64,000 nt of DNA, taken from positions 3,612,698-3,676,697 of the forward strand of contig NZ_FOJG01000002.1 in assembly GCF_900110835.1 (NCBI RefSeq). Direction: 5' to 3'. Positions within the stretch are counted from its first letter, which is position 1; every line of letters begins with the position of its first letter. The notes beneath the pieces were generated by a model. That model was not told where the DNA came from, ran no database searches, and saw only the letters and a list, made by a program, of their open reading frames with translations. Of this stretch, positions 35,904-45,013 are shown in pieces. The position numbers and the translations under genes were made by a program. This DNA is from Chitinophaga arvensicola. GTDB lineage: Bacteria > Bacteroidota > Bacteroidia > Chitinophagales > Chitinophagaceae.

Positions 35904-37400
35904 ATGAGCAAACTCTTTGCTAAAAAACAACTGTCTGTTTTAATGGCCGAAGCTGGGGAATCTGAAAAGGGTCTGAAAAGGACGCTTGGTGCAGGTTCTC
36001 TGATTGCCTTAGGTATCGGCGCTATTATTGGCGCAGGACTTTTTGTAAGAACAGCTGCGGCAGCTGGTCAACATGCCGGACCCGCCGTTACCATTTCCTT
36101 CATCATTGCGGCTATAGGTTGTGCGCTGGCTGGCTTATGCTACGCAGAATTTGCTTCCATGATACCTATCGCCGGAAGCGCCTACACTTATTCTTATGCC
36201 ACTTTAGGAGAATTTATTGCCTGGATTATCGGATGGGATCTGGTGCTGGAATATGCACTGGGCGCCGCTACCGTAGCCATTGGCTGGTCGCAGTACCTCA
36301 ACAAACTGCTCACCAACGTATTTCATGTCACCATTCCCTATCAATGGTGTCACAGTCCTTTTGAAACATCCGATGCAGGTGTACAGGGTATTATGAACGT
36401 TCCTTCCATTTTCATCCTGCTGGCACTTACTTTACTGCTCATCAGGGGTACACAGGGTTCTGCCATTGTGAATAACATCATCGTTATCACGAAAGTGGCT
36501 ATCGTACTGTTGTTCATCTTCCTGGGATGGAAATTCATTAATCCCGTTAACCATACGCCTTTCACCATTCCTGCTACTGCCGGAACCGTGACTATGCACA
36601 ACGGCCAGGAGGTAAATTATGCCAATTTCTGGAACCACGGATGGGCCGGGGTGCTCAGGGGAGCCGGGGTCGTATTCTTTGCATTCATTGGTTTCGATGC
36701 GGTGTCTACAGCAGCACAGGAAACCAAGAATCCTAAAAGGAATATGCCTATCGGGATCCTGGTATCACTGGCTATCTGTACCTTATTATATATCCTGTTT
36801 TCTTATGTGCTTACAGGTATCGCACCTTTCCAGGACTTCCTGAAAGCAGGTGGTGAAGCTTCCGTAGCTTATGCCATTGATACGTATATGCCGGGCTATG
36901 GTTGGTTATCTACTTTCATTACAGTGGCTATCCTGGCGGGATTTTCTTCCGTTATCCTGGTGATGCTGCTGGGTCAGACCAGGGTATTTTACTCCATGAG
37001 TAACGATGGACTGGTACCTTCTGTATTTGCGAAGCTGCACCCTAAATACCGTACGCCTTACCGCTCACAGTGGATGTTCTTTGTGTTTGTGTCCCTGTTT
37101 GCCGCATTCATTCCAGACAATGTGGTGGGTGATATGACCAGTATCGGTACCTTGTTTGCCTTTGTACTGGTATGTATTGGTATCATTGTAATGCGCAAAA
37201 CCAATCCGGAGTTACCACGTGCCTTTAAAACGCCGATGGTACCATTTATTCCTTTACTGGGCGCAGCTTTCTGCCTCACCATGATCGTTAGTCTCGGTTG
37301 GGAAAACTGGGGCCGTTTATTCGTATGGCTGGGTCTTGGTTTTATAGTGTACTTCGGGTACAGCGTAAAACATAGTAAGGCCCGTAAAATGATAAAATAA
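35904..37400 (+). CDS. APC-family amino-acid permease
   Basis: The ATG at 35904 (MSKLFAKKQL) gives 498 residues; an upstream TTG overlaps the -7 element and is rejected. About 12 membrane helices are visible, with the APC helix-1 motif GIGAIIGAGLFVRTA (substrate/cation contacts), the helix-6 region FFAFIGFDAVSTAAQETKNP, and LGQTRVFYSMSNDGLVP. This matches the cationic amino-acid transporter-type APC subfamily (CAT/YfnA-like). The substrate is likely an amino acid but not more specific. Confidence 0.92.
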   Translation: MSKLFAKKQLSVLMAEAGESEKGLKRTLGAGSLIALGIGAIIGAGLFVRTAAAAGQHAGPAVTISFIIAAIGCALAGLCYAEFASMIPIAGSAYTYSYATLGEFIAWIIGWDLVLEYALGAATVAIGWSQYLNKLLTNVFHVTIPYQWCHSPFETSDAGVQGIMNVPSIFILLALTLLLIRGTQGSAIVNNIIVITKVAIVLLFIFLGWKFINPVNHTPFTIPATAGTVTMHNGQEVNYANFWNHGWAGVLRGAGVVFFAFIGFDAVSTAAQETKNPKRNMPIGILVSLAICTLLYILFSYVLTGIAPFQDFLKAGGEASVAYAIDTYMPGYGWLSTFITVAILAGFSSVILVMLLGQTRVFYSMSNDGLVPSVFAKLHPKYRTPYRSQWMFFVFVSLFAAFIPDNVVGDMTSIGTLFAFVLVCIGIIVMRKTNPELPRAFKTPMVPFIPLLGAAFCLTMIVSLGWENWGRLFVWLGLGFIVYFGYSVKHSKARKMIK

Positions 37401-37524
37401 TTTCCGGAGATTCCTTTCCCGGTTATCATAGGATGCGGAGAACAGAACGACAAGGTTTCCTTTCGTTTTGTTCTCCGCTTTCGTTAAAATCCGGGCTACC
37501 GTTATGCAGGTATCTGAAAATCCT

Positions 37525-37532
37525 TATTTTTG
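37525..37532 (+). promoter_or_regulatory. -7 promoter element of yebC
   Basis: TATTTTTG fits the -7 consensus; the leader is about 35 nt before the ATG at 37573. Confidence 0.5.
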
Positions 37533-37572
37533 CGTTCTGTTTTAAAAGTCACAATAAACATATACCACTCCA

Positions 37573-38283
37573 ATGGGAAGAATATTTGAAGTAAGAAAAT
37601 CGACCATGTTTGCCCGCTGGGATAAGATGGCGAAAGCATTTTCAAGAATCGGTAAGGAAATAGCCATCGCTGTAAAAGCGTCCGGCCCTGATCCGGATAA
37701 TAACCCCGCACTTCGTCGCTGCATACTCAATGCGAAGAGTGTAAACATGCCTAAAGACCGTGTAGACGCAGCTATCAAGCGTGCTATGGGTAAAGATAAA
37801 ACTGATTATGAGGAAGTGGTATATGAAGGTTATGCACCTCATGGCGTGGCTGTAATCATTGATACTGCTACTGATAACACTACCCGCACTGTTGCCAACC
37901 TCCGTATGCACTTTACCAAAGGTGGCGGTAGCCTCGGAAACAGCGGATCCGTTGGATTCCTGTTCAACCGTGTAGGTGAGTTTAAAGTAAAAAATGCAGG
38001 TCAGAACCTGGAAGAGCTGGAACTGGAACTGATTGATTTCGGACTGGAAGAAATTGGAGAAGACAGCGAAGGTAATATCATTATCCGTGCGGCTTTCACT
38101 GAATTCGGCAACATGGCCAAAGCCCTGGAAGAAAAAGGACTGGAAGTAATCAGCTCAGAGCTGAAACGTATTCCGGCTACTACAGTAGAACTGAATGACG
38201 AGCAGGCGAAAGAAGTACTGGAACTGGTAGATCGTTTGGAGCAGGATGATGATGTACAGGCTGTTTTCTACAATCTGAAATAG
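37573..38283 (+). CDS. YebC/PmpR family protein
   Basis: This 236-residue protein belongs to the YebC/TACO1 family. Conserved stretches: DKMAKAFSRIGKEI at the N-terminus, NMPKDRVDAAIKRAMG, VVYEGYAPHGVAVIIDTATDN, GGSLGNSGSVGFLF and the acidic C-terminus VDRLEQDDDVQAVF. Some family members are described as transcription regulators, others as translation factors that relieve proline stalling, like EF-P. It is a single gene with its own promoter and a bidirectional terminator. Confidence 0.93.
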   Translation: MGRIFEVRKSTMFARWDKMAKAFSRIGKEIAIAVKASGPDPDNNPALRRCILNAKSVNMPKDRVDAAIKRAMGKDKTDYEEVVYEGYAPHGVAVIIDTATDNTTRTVANLRMHFTKGGGSLGNSGSVGFLFNRVGEFKVKNAGQNLEELELELIDFGLEEIGEDSEGNIIIRAAFTEFGNMAKALEEKGLEVISSELKRIPATTVELNDEQAKEVLELVDRLEQDDDVQAVFYNLK

Positions 38284-38307
38284 AGAATGCGATTAAGATA
38301 TAAAAAG

Positions 38308-38336
38308 AAACGTCCGCCTTTCTGGCGGACGTTTTT
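38308..38336. terminator. Bidirectional terminator between yebC and the response regulator
   Basis: An 11-bp stem, AAACGTCCGCC and GGCGGACGTTT, has the loop TTTCT and T-rich flanks both ways. Confidence 0.92.
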
Positions 38337-38371
38337 CATTGGATACGGTTAACTTTCTAAACCAAAAACAG

Positions 38372-39094
38372 CTAGACTTTAGCGATGGTGTGTGAGCGTC
38401 CCAGGTCATCTGCAATAAACATAAGCCCTTTACCGTGGTAGGTTTCGAGTTTTACGGCAGGGTCTTGTGCAATGTGCTTGCGAAGGCGTGTCAGGTACAC
38501 GTCCATCACACGGGAGGCGAAGAAATCTTCCTGTCCCCAGATAACGGACAGGATATCATCTTTCTTCAATCTTTTATTAGAATTCTCGCATAGAAAGCGA
38601 AGCAACTCCGCTTCTTTTGGGGCCATACGAACATGGGAGTCGGCATCTTTGTGCCGGATGTGATATTGTGAATAGTCAAAGATCAGGTTACTGATAGTGT
38701 ATACCACACGTCGTTCGCTTCTCAGCAAACGGCTGCGTTTCAGGTATACTTCAACCCTGCAGAGCATTTCCTGCATGTTGAAAGGTTTGGTGATATAGTC
38801 GTCGGCTCCGGATTCAAATCCCTGAAGCCTGTCCTGCTCCATATACCGGGAAGAAGTAAAAATAATGGGAATGTTCACATCCATGGACCGGATATCCTCA
38901 GCAAGGGCAAAACCGTCTTTTTTAGGCATCACCACATCCAGGATACACAGATCAAATACATGTTTTTGGAATTTTTCCCAGCCTTCCTGGCCATTCTCGC
39001 AAAAATTGACATTGTAACCGGCGCGTTCAAGATGTCTTTTTACCACTTTGGCAAAAAATACGTCGTCCTCTACCAAAAGAATACTCGATTGCAT
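38372..39094 (-). CDS. OmpR-family response regulator (orphan)
   Basis: This 240-residue protein has a receiver domain with acidic Asp10/Asp11, phospho-acceptor Asp53 in LCILDVVMPKKDG, a switch Thr/Ser region (IIFTSSR) and Lys in YITKPF, followed by an OmpR-type winged helix (about 130-235, with MAPKEAELLRFLCENSNK and VMDVYLTRLRKHI). It resembles RprY-type regulators of Bacteroidota. No histidine kinase gene is adjacent, so its partner must be encoded elsewhere. A possible -7 element (TATTTTTG, 39173-39180, minus strand) lies about 80 bp upstream. Confidence 0.93.
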   Translation of the reverse strand: MQSSILLVEDDVFFAKVVKRHLERAGYNVNFCENGQEGWEKFQKHVFDLCILDVVMPKKDGFALAEDIRSMDVNIPIIFTSSRYMEQDRLQGFESGADDYITKPFNMQEMLCRVEVYLKRSRLLRSERRVVYTISNLIFDYSQYHIRHKDADSHVRMAPKEAELLRFLCENSNKRLKKDDILSVIWGQEDFFASRVMDVYLTRLRKHIAQDPAVKLETYHGKGLMFIADDLGRSHTIAKV

Positions 39095-39334
39095 GTAACG
39101 TTGGATTTAAGCGATTAAATAGATTTTAGTTGCGTAGGTATCTTTGAGATAAGTGTAGCTGATACCTTTATTCAAAAATAAATAACATAACTATAATCTC
39201 CTCCATCCATCCCTATCCATTACTAAAGGCATCATTCATTTCAACCATTCAGTCATGTCGTATACCCCGAAGACTATAATTATCTGTTTGCACGCTACAT
39301 ACTAATAACCTGTTTATTCGCTCAACGGGGTATG

Positions 39335-40291
39335 CTAATTGATAATATTTTTTGGCGTCCCTTCCAGGAAGGCCTTAACATTATCCACCGTAGTTTGCAT
39401 CAGTCGCCTTCTGGCTGCCTGCGTAGCCCAGGCAATATGAGGGGTAATAATGGTATTGGGCGCTGAGATCAAAGGATTGCCCGCTGCAGGTGGCTCACTG
39501 GATAATACATCCAGCGCAGCACCGGCAATCACGCCCTTCTCCAGGGCATTCGCCAGATCCGCTTCCTGGATCAACGGTCCCCGGCTGGTATTAATAATGA
39601 AAGCAGTGGGTTTCATTGTGGCGAGCAATGCCGCATTCACAAATTCTTTATTACCTGGATTCAACGGGCAATGCAGAGACACAACATCCGCCTCCCGGAA
39701 ACAAGTGGCCAGGTCCACAAAAGTAACCCCGTGCATCTCATCCCTGTCCGGGTGTTTATGATTGGCAATTACCTTCATACCGAATGCCAGCGCAATACGC
39801 GCCACTGCCTGTCCTATCTGTCCCAGGCCTACAATTCCCAACGTACTTCCCGCCAGCTCTGTGAGTGGTGTTTTCCAGTAGCTGAAATCCTTACTGCTGC
39901 TCCATTCCCCTGCCCTTACACTGTCGGCATGTAAACCGGTATGATGACATAACTCCAGAATTAGTGCAAAAGTCAGCTGTGCCACGGAAGTAGTGCTGTA
40001 GGCCGGTACATTGGTTACCGGGATCCGCTGCTCCCTTGCGGCCTGTGTATCTACTATGTTGAAACCGGTGGCAGTCACTCCTATATACTCCAGCTGTTTC
40101 AGTTGCCGGATAGCATCTCCGTTTACAATGGCCTTATTGGTAAGTATAATATGCGCATCCTTCGATCTGGCTGCCACCTCTGCTTCCGGTGTGCGGTCAT
40201 ATATGGTGACGTTGCCCAATGCTTCCAGGCCACGCCAGTCCAGATCTCCGGGATTAAGGGTATGCCCGTCCAGTACGACAATATTTTTCAT
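39335..40291 (-). CDS. D-2-hydroxyacid dehydrogenase
   Basis: The ATG at 40291 (MKNIVVLDG) gives 318 residues. Family landmarks are the Rossmann motif TLGIVGLGQIGQAVA, the substrate-binding Arg in INTSRGPLIQEADL, the catalytic Glu in LDVLSSEPP and the catalytic His in ITPHIAWATQ. The enzyme reduces 2-oxoacids such as hydroxypyruvate or glyoxylate with NAD(P)H. The exact substrate is uncertain. A 25-bp inverted repeat 18 bp upstream of its start suggests control by a dedicated repressor. Confidence 0.92.
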   Translation of the reverse strand: MKNIVVLDGHTLNPGDLDWRGLEALGNVTIYDRTPEAEVAARSKDAHIILTNKAIVNGDAIRQLKQLEYIGVTATGFNIVDTQAAREQRIPVTNVPAYSTTSVAQLTFALILELCHHTGLHADSVRAGEWSSSKDFSYWKTPLTELAGSTLGIVGLGQIGQAVARIALAFGMKVIANHKHPDRDEMHGVTFVDLATCFREADVVSLHCPLNPGNKEFVNAALLATMKPTAFIINTSRGPLIQEADLANALEKGVIAGAALDVLSSEPPAAGNPLISAPNTIITPHIAWATQAARRRLMQTTVDNVKAFLEGTPKNIIN

Positions 40292-40308
40292 GGTCTTCGT
40301 TTTTTGAC

Positions 40309-40333
40309 TACCAATATACATTATCTATTGGTA
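40309..40333. promoter_or_regulatory. Inverted repeat upstream of the D-2-hydroxyacid dehydrogenase gene
   Basis: TACCAATA (40309-40316) and TATTGGTA (40326-40333) are perfect 8-bp arms separated by 9 bp, positioned where a promoter operator would be expected. Confidence 0.55.
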
Positions 40334-40449
40334 CATGAAATAATCATTAACTCAGCTGTGAACACTTTATACATTCAAAAAATCCATTCACCTTTGCTGC
40401 GCCATAATAGCAATAGAAATTACTAAGCCTGCAAACTGCTTAATTTTAA

Positions 40450-40532
40450 GAAGCCACCATTTGAGCAGTAAATGCTGATATGGTGGCTTCGCCTATTAAA
40501 AGCGACGCCGGCTCCTGTTGAAAGAGCCGGCG
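40450..40532 (-). terminator. Two tandem hairpins downstream of the fused E1 gene
   Basis: GAAGCCACCAT (40450-40460) pairs with ATGGTGGCTTC (40480-40490), and CGCCGGCTC (40506-40514) pairs with GAGCCGGCG (40524-40532). Both follow the minus-strand E1 stop codon at 40556. T-runs are modest, so termination is probable rather than certain. Confidence 0.65.
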
Positions 40533-40555
40533 CCGGTATAACTTAAAAGGATGCA

Positions 40556-42958
40556 TTATTCCTGCATCATCTCCATAATTACTTTTACTACATCCTCTGT
40601 ATTGGGCTTGGAGAAATAGTCCCCATCAGAGCCATAAGCCGGACGATGTGCCTGAGCGCTCATGGTGCGCGGAGCCACATCCAGCCAGCGGTAACCACCC
40701 TGATTTTCGATCACCTGCTGGAACATATAAGCCGTTCCACCACCTGGTACATCTTCATCTATAAAGAGGATGCGGTTGGTTTTCTTCAGAGATTCCACAA
40801 TACTGTGATTAATATCGAAAGGCAATAAAGTCTGCACATCAATCAGTTCGCAGGAAACACCTACTTCCTGTAATGTTACCATCGCTTCTTCCACAATACG
40901 CGTCATAGAGCCGTAAGTAACGATGGTTACATCGGTTCCTTCGTGCAATACTTCCGGAATACCCAATGGTACAGTATATGTTTCGAGGTTAGTTGGTAAT
41001 TTTTCTTTCAAACGGTAACCGTTTAAGGATTCTATCACCAGTGCGGGTTCGTTGGCCTGTAACAGGGTATTGTACATACCTGCTGCCTGTACCATGTTAC
41101 GAGGTACGCATACGTGCATGCCGCGCAAGGAGTTGATGATCATGCCCATTGGAGAACCGCTGTGCCAGATTCCTTCGAGGCGATGGCCACGGGTACGTAC
41201 AATGATCGGGCAGTGCATAATTCCTTTAGTGCGGTACTGCAGGGAAGCTACGTCATCGCTGAGTGGTTGCAGACCATACAGCAGGTAGTCGAGGTACTGG
41301 ATTTCTGCAATCGGGCGTAAACCGCGCAATGCCATACCAATGCCTTGTCCCATGATAGTAAGTTCGCGGATACCGGTGTCGGCTATACGAACTTTCCCAT
41401 GCTTCTGCTGCAATCCGGCGAAGCCCTGATTTACGTCGCCTATCTTACCCACATCTTCTCCAAACGCAAATACGCGGGAGTTATGGGAGAACAGCTGATC
41501 AAAATATTTATTGAGTACTTCGTAACCGTTTACCGTAATGCTGTCTGCATCATATGCAGCCGGTACCACTGGTACATTCAGGGCAGAATTCACGCCGGTA
41601 GCGTGTAATAAAGTATTATAAACTTCTTTTTCGCTGTTGAGGTAAGTATCATAGTAGTGCTGCAATCCTGCTACTTCGGCGGCTCCTTTCAGGTGCTTAT
41701 GTTTCAGCAGGATCATAGCGGCCGCTTTCAGGATATCCCGGCGAAGCGGTTCCCGGCTGTTCTGCAGGTCGCGGATAGCCAGGTTTACCATGTTGGCATC
41801 GGCGCCTTCCAGCGCAGCTACCGGCGAAGCCAGTGCGATGAACGACTGCACCTGTTCCTTGATAGGCGTGATATATTTTTCCCAGGCAGCTTTGCGGGCG
41901 TCCTGTGCTTTTACTTTTGCTTCTGCTTCTACTGCCAGCAGGGTTTCTTCATCGCACAACGCGTTTTCGATAATCCAGGAGCGCATCTTCACATTACAAT
42001 CGAACTCCCTTTCCCAGGATAAACGTTCCTTGCTTTTGTAGCGCTCGTGGGAGCCGCTGGTAGAGTGACCTTGTGGCTGTGTGATTTCCTCCACATGGAA
42101 AAGTGCAGGGATATGTGTTTCGCGTATTTTGCGGATAGCCGCTTCAAATACTTCACACATACCGGCGTAATCCCAGCCTTTTACGTTGTATATATCGAAA
42201 CCGTTGGTTTCCTCTGTTTTTCTGAATCCTTCCAGTGCAGCGCTGATGGAGCCTTTGGTGGTCTGGTATTTACGAGGAACAGAAATACCGTAACCATCAT
42301 CCCATACAAACACGGCCAGCGGCACCTGCAACACACCTGCAGCATTCATGGTTTCCCAGAAATGTCCTTCAGACGTAGAGGCGTCGCCGATAGTAGCGAA
42401 ACAGATTTCATTACCGTTATTGGAAAGCCCTTTTAAGGGGTGTAATGCTTCTACCTCGCGAAAAAGTTTGGAAGCATATGCCAGTCCCAGTGCGCGGGGC
42501 ATTTGTCCGGCAGTAGGAGCCATGTCGGCGGCGGAGTTTTTCATTTCTGTCAGGTTCAGCCAGTTGCCATCCTGATCGAGATTAGGAGTGGCATAATGGG
42601 AATTCATCTGACGGCCGCCTGAAAAAGGATCATTTTTCAGATCAGGATCTGCATATAACTGCGAAAAAAATTGTTCGGGAGTGGCAATACCAGTGGCGAA
42701 TGCAACAGTTTGGTCGCGGTAATAACCGGAACGGAAGTCACCTGGCTGAAAGTACTTTGACATTGCGATCTGCGCCACTTCTTTTCCATCACCAAAAATG
42801 CCAAACTTTGCCTTACCTGTAAGCACTTCCTTACGGGCCAGCAGACTAACTTCCCTGCTATCGCAGGCCAACCTGTAATCATTAAGCACTTCCTTGCGGA
42901 ACTCTTCGAATGACAACCGGCTTTCTAAATTCATAGCTAGTTCGTTATTTTCTATCAT
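40556..42958 (-). CDS. Branched-chain 2-oxoacid dehydrogenase E1, fused alpha and beta subunits
   Basis: This 800-residue protein joins the E1 alpha (about 1-420) and E1 beta (about 460-800) subunits in one chain. The alpha half has the thiamine-diphosphate region ATIGDASTSEGHF (residues 189-200) continuing to VFVWDDGYGISVP; the beta half has AFGEDVGKIGDVNQGFAG and LFIDEDVPGGGTAY. It decarboxylates branched-chain 2-oxoacids and passes the acyl group to lipoyl E2. The motif begins GDA instead of the usual GDG. E2 and E3 genes are not in the window. A -7 element lies 17 bp upstream of the ATG. Confidence 0.92.
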   Translation of the reverse strand: MIENNELAMNLESRLSFEEFRKEVLNDYRLACDSREVSLLARKEVLTGKAKFGIFGDGKEVAQIAMSKYFQPGDFRSGYYRDQTVAFATGIATPEQFFSQLYADPDLKNDPFSGGRQMNSHYATPNLDQDGNWLNLTEMKNSAADMAPTAGQMPRALGLAYASKLFREVEALHPLKGLSNNGNEICFATIGDASTSEGHFWETMNAAGVLQVPLAVFVWDDGYGISVPRKYQTTKGSISAALEGFRKTEETNGFDIYNVKGWDYAGMCEVFEAAIRKIRETHIPALFHVEEITQPQGHSTSGSHERYKSKERLSWEREFDCNVKMRSWIIENALCDEETLLAVEAEAKVKAQDARKAAWEKYITPIKEQVQSFIALASPVAALEGADANMVNLAIRDLQNSREPLRRDILKAAAMILLKHKHLKGAAEVAGLQHYYDTYLNSEKEVYNTLLHATGVNSALNVPVVPAAYDADSITVNGYEVLNKYFDQLFSHNSRVFAFGEDVGKIGDVNQGFAGLQQKHGKVRIADTGIRELTIMGQGIGMALRGLRPIAEIQYLDYLLYGLQPLSDDVASLQYRTKGIMHCPIIVRTRGHRLEGIWHSGSPMGMIINSLRGMHVCVPRNMVQAAGMYNTLLQANEPALVIESLNGYRLKEKLPTNLETYTVPLGIPEVLHEGTDVTIVTYGSMTRIVEEAMVTLQEVGVSCELIDVQTLLPFDINHSIVESLKKTNRILFIDEDVPGGGTAYMFQQVIENQGGYRWLDVAPRTMSAQAHRPAYGSDGDYFSKPNTEDVVKVIMEMMQE

Positions 42959-42975
42959 GCCTCATGGTTAAAGTA

Positions 42976-42983
42976 CAAAAGTA
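42976..42983 (-). promoter_or_regulatory. -7 promoter element of the fused E1 gene
   Basis: Minus-strand TACTTTTG fits TAnnTTTG with a leader of about 12 nt; no -33 box at the expected distance. Confidence 0.5.
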
Positions 42984-43090
42984 AGGTTAATTATACAGTA
43001 GAAAAACGTTGCAAATCTTTCATTTAAAATAATCTGATTTTTTTTAATAAGATTTTAATAAATTGTAAGGTTTGTAATACTTTTTGGCCG

Positions 43091-43098
43091 TAAATTTG
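43091..43098 (+). promoter_or_regulatory. -7 promoter element of the DUF1573 gene
   Basis: TAAATTTG matches the -7 consensus with a TTTG (43071-43074) 16 bp upstream, slightly closer than usual. Confidence 0.5.
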
Positions 43099-43152
43099 TT
43101 CAAGCCAAGAAAGATATCAATATTTTTTAACCGGTAGCTTTAAAACCATCAT

Positions 43153-43563
43153 ATGAAAATGAAAAAATTTATCTTATCCCTGTTTGCAAGCATGCTGTTA
43201 GCTACGGCACTTTGGGCACAAACTGCTCCTGCTCAGAATCCTGCTGATACTAAAGTTAAGTTTGCCAAAGAAACTGTTGATTTCGGTAAAACTGAATTAA
43301 ACAAACCAGTAAGCGTTGATTTCGAATTTACCAACATTTCCAAAGAGCCAGTGTTGATTGAAGCCGCCCGCGCCAGTTGCGGTTGCACTACTCCAAAATG
43401 GACACAAGAGCCTATCCTGCCTGGTAAAAAAGGTAAAGTAACGGCGAACTATAGTGCAAACGGTTTAGGTCAACAGAATAAAACCATCTGGGTAAAGTTC
43501 AGAGGAGTGGATCAGGACAAAGAACTGCACTTAACAGGTACAGTTGGTTCCAACAACAAATAA
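43153..43563 (+). CDS. Secreted DUF1573-domain protein
   Basis: This 136-residue protein has a signal peptide ending at LWAQ and an immunoglobulin-like DUF1573 domain: DFGKTELNKPVSVDFEFTN, then the family hallmark RASCGCTTPKW with Cys76 and Cys78, and GQQNKTIWVKF. DUF1573 proteins are abundant in Bacteroidota and are thought to be periplasmic or surface ASH/Ig-like modules; the function is not established. It has its own promoter and a strong terminator. Confidence 0.9.
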   Translation: MKMKKFILSLFASMLLATALWAQTAPAQNPADTKVKFAKETVDFGKTELNKPVSVDFEFTNISKEPVLIEAARASCGCTTPKWTQEPILPGKKGKVTANYSANGLGQQNKTIWVKFRGVDQDKELHLTGTVGSNNK

Positions 43564-43585
43564 CTACCACACTTTCAAACATACT

Positions 43586-43620
43586 AAGACCTTACAGCAC
43601 AATGCTGTAAGGTCTTTTTG
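43586..43620 (+). terminator. Terminator of the DUF1573 gene
   Basis: A 14-bp stem, AAGACCTTACAGCA and TGCTGTAAGGTCTT, has the loop CAA and is followed by TTTG. Confidence 0.93.
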
Positions 43621-43637
43621 TTGCCCATCCTATCCCC

Positions 43638-43645
43638 TATCTTTG
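43638..43645 (+). promoter_or_regulatory. -7 promoter element of the aminotransferase gene
   Basis: TATCTTTG fits the consensus; TTTG (43617-43620) lies 17 bp upstream, within the preceding terminator's T-run. Confidence 0.5.
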
Positions 43646-43670
43646 CAAAGCAAAAGATCAAAACAATTTT

Positions 43671-44870
43671 ATGCCTACCATTAGCCAGAGAGGCGAGCAG
43701 ATGCCGGCTTCTCCCATCAGAAAGCTCGTACCATTCGCCGAAGCAGCCAAGAAAAAAGGGGTGAAAGTATATCACCTGAACATCGGGCAACCGGACATCG
43801 AAACACCTAAACCGGTGTTGGATGCGGTGCGCCATTCCGACTTCAAAATCCTGGAATACAGTCACAGCGCGGGCTTTGAAAGCTACCGCCGTAAACTGGT
43901 TACCTATTACGACCGCTTCAATATTGCGGTGAACCACAACCAGATCATTGTTACTACCGGTGGTTCTGAAGCCATTGTGTTTGCATTTATGGCCTGCCTG
44001 GATCCGGGAGATGAAGTAATTGTACCGGAACCTTTCTACGCGAACTATAATGGTTTTGCAGTAGAGGCGGAGATAAAGATCAAAACCATCACTGCCAGTA
44101 TCGAAACCGGTTTTGCTTTGCCGGCTATGGCGGATTTTGAGAAAGCGATCACTCCCCGTACCAGGGCGATCATGATCTGTAATCCCAATAACCCTACCGG
44201 TTACCTTTACAGTAAGGAAGAAATGGAAGTATTGAAGGAACTCTGCCTGAAATACAACCTGTTCCTGTTCTCTGATGAAGCTTACCGTGAGTTTTGTTAT
44301 ACCGGTGAACATTTCTCCGCCATGAACCTGGAAGGAATGGAAGAAAATGTGATCCTGATGGATACTATTTCTAAAAGATACAGTGCCTGTGGTGGCCGTA
44401 TTGGTGCTTTCGTTACAAAGAACCAGTCTGTACTGGATTCCGTAATGAAATTCGCCCAGGCCCGCCTCAGCCCTCCTACCTTTGCACAGATTGCCGGTGA
44501 AGCTGCAGTGGATCTGCCAGCAGATTACTTTGACGCTATTAAAGCGGAATATTTAAGCCGCCGGGATATCCTGGTAAAGATGCTGAATGATATTCCGGGT
44601 GTTTTCTGTCCTAATCCTGGTGGAGCTTTCTATGCTATGGCCAGACTGCCGATCGATGATTCTGATAAGTTCTGCCAATGGATCCTGGAATCCTTCTCGC
44701 ATGAGGGTCAAACAGTGATGATGTCGCCTGCAACCGGCTTTTATGCTACACCTGGTTTAGGAAAGAACGAAGTGAGACTGGCATATGTATTAAATACAAC
44801 CGACATTAGTCATGCAATGGTCTGCCTTGAGAAAGCACTTGAAGTTTATCCGGGTAAAACTTCCAAATAA
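43671..44870 (+). CDS. Class I PLP-dependent aminotransferase (aspartate aminotransferase-like)
   Basis: This 399-residue fold-type I aminotransferase has GQPDIETPKPVLDA near the start, TTGGSEAIVFAF for phosphate binding, Asn174 in NPNNPTGYLYS, Asp202 in FSDEAYREF, the PLP lysine 235 in DTISKRYSACGGRIGA and the C-terminal substrate Arg in NEVRLAYVLNT. This pattern fits the AspC/AroAT-like group I-gamma of Bacteroidota. Aspartate is the likely donor, but other amino acids are possible. It has its own promoter and no obvious strong terminator. Confidence 0.9.
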   Translation: MPTISQRGEQMPASPIRKLVPFAEAAKKKGVKVYHLNIGQPDIETPKPVLDAVRHSDFKILEYSHSAGFESYRRKLVTYYDRFNIAVNHNQIIVTTGGSEAIVFAFMACLDPGDEVIVPEPFYANYNGFAVEAEIKIKTITASIETGFALPAMADFEKAITPRTRAIMICNPNNPTGYLYSKEEMEVLKELCLKYNLFLFSDEAYREFCYTGEHFSAMNLEGMEENVILMDTISKRYSACGGRIGAFVTKNQSVLDSVMKFAQARLSPPTFAQIAGEAAVDLPADYFDAIKAEYLSRRDILVKMLNDIPGVFCPNPGGAFYAMARLPIDDSDKFCQWILESFSHEGQTVMMSPATGFYATPGLGKNEVRLAYVLNTTDISHAMVCLEKALEVYPGKTSK

Positions 44871-44980
44871 TTTTTAAGAAGAAAAGCTGTCTAAAATTCG
44901 ATAGCTGAGCCGTTAAATACATTATAATTAATTCTATATATTTTTTTTTAAATAAAAAAGCAATTATTTAACACTCAACG

Positions 44981-45013
44981 TTTGGAATTTTCATGTTTTG
45001 TTTCGTATATTTG
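44981..45013 (+). promoter_or_regulatory. Orphan consensus promoter in the non-coding region
   Basis: TTTG (44981-44984) and TATATTTG (45006-45013) are separated by 21 bp, an exact match to the Bacteroidota promoter. The predicted transcript begins near 45019 and reads AT-rich non-coding DNA with only a five-codon reading frame (ATG at 45071). An inverted repeat, AGAAGATT-TATC-AATCTTCT, occurs at 45165-45184. Confidence 0.6.

Noticed and set aside
39101..39334. Inverted repeat ATACCCCG/CGGGGTAT around 39258-39334
   Set aside because: The arms are about 65 bp apart in a 240-bp spacer and form no convincing compact structure; probably chance.
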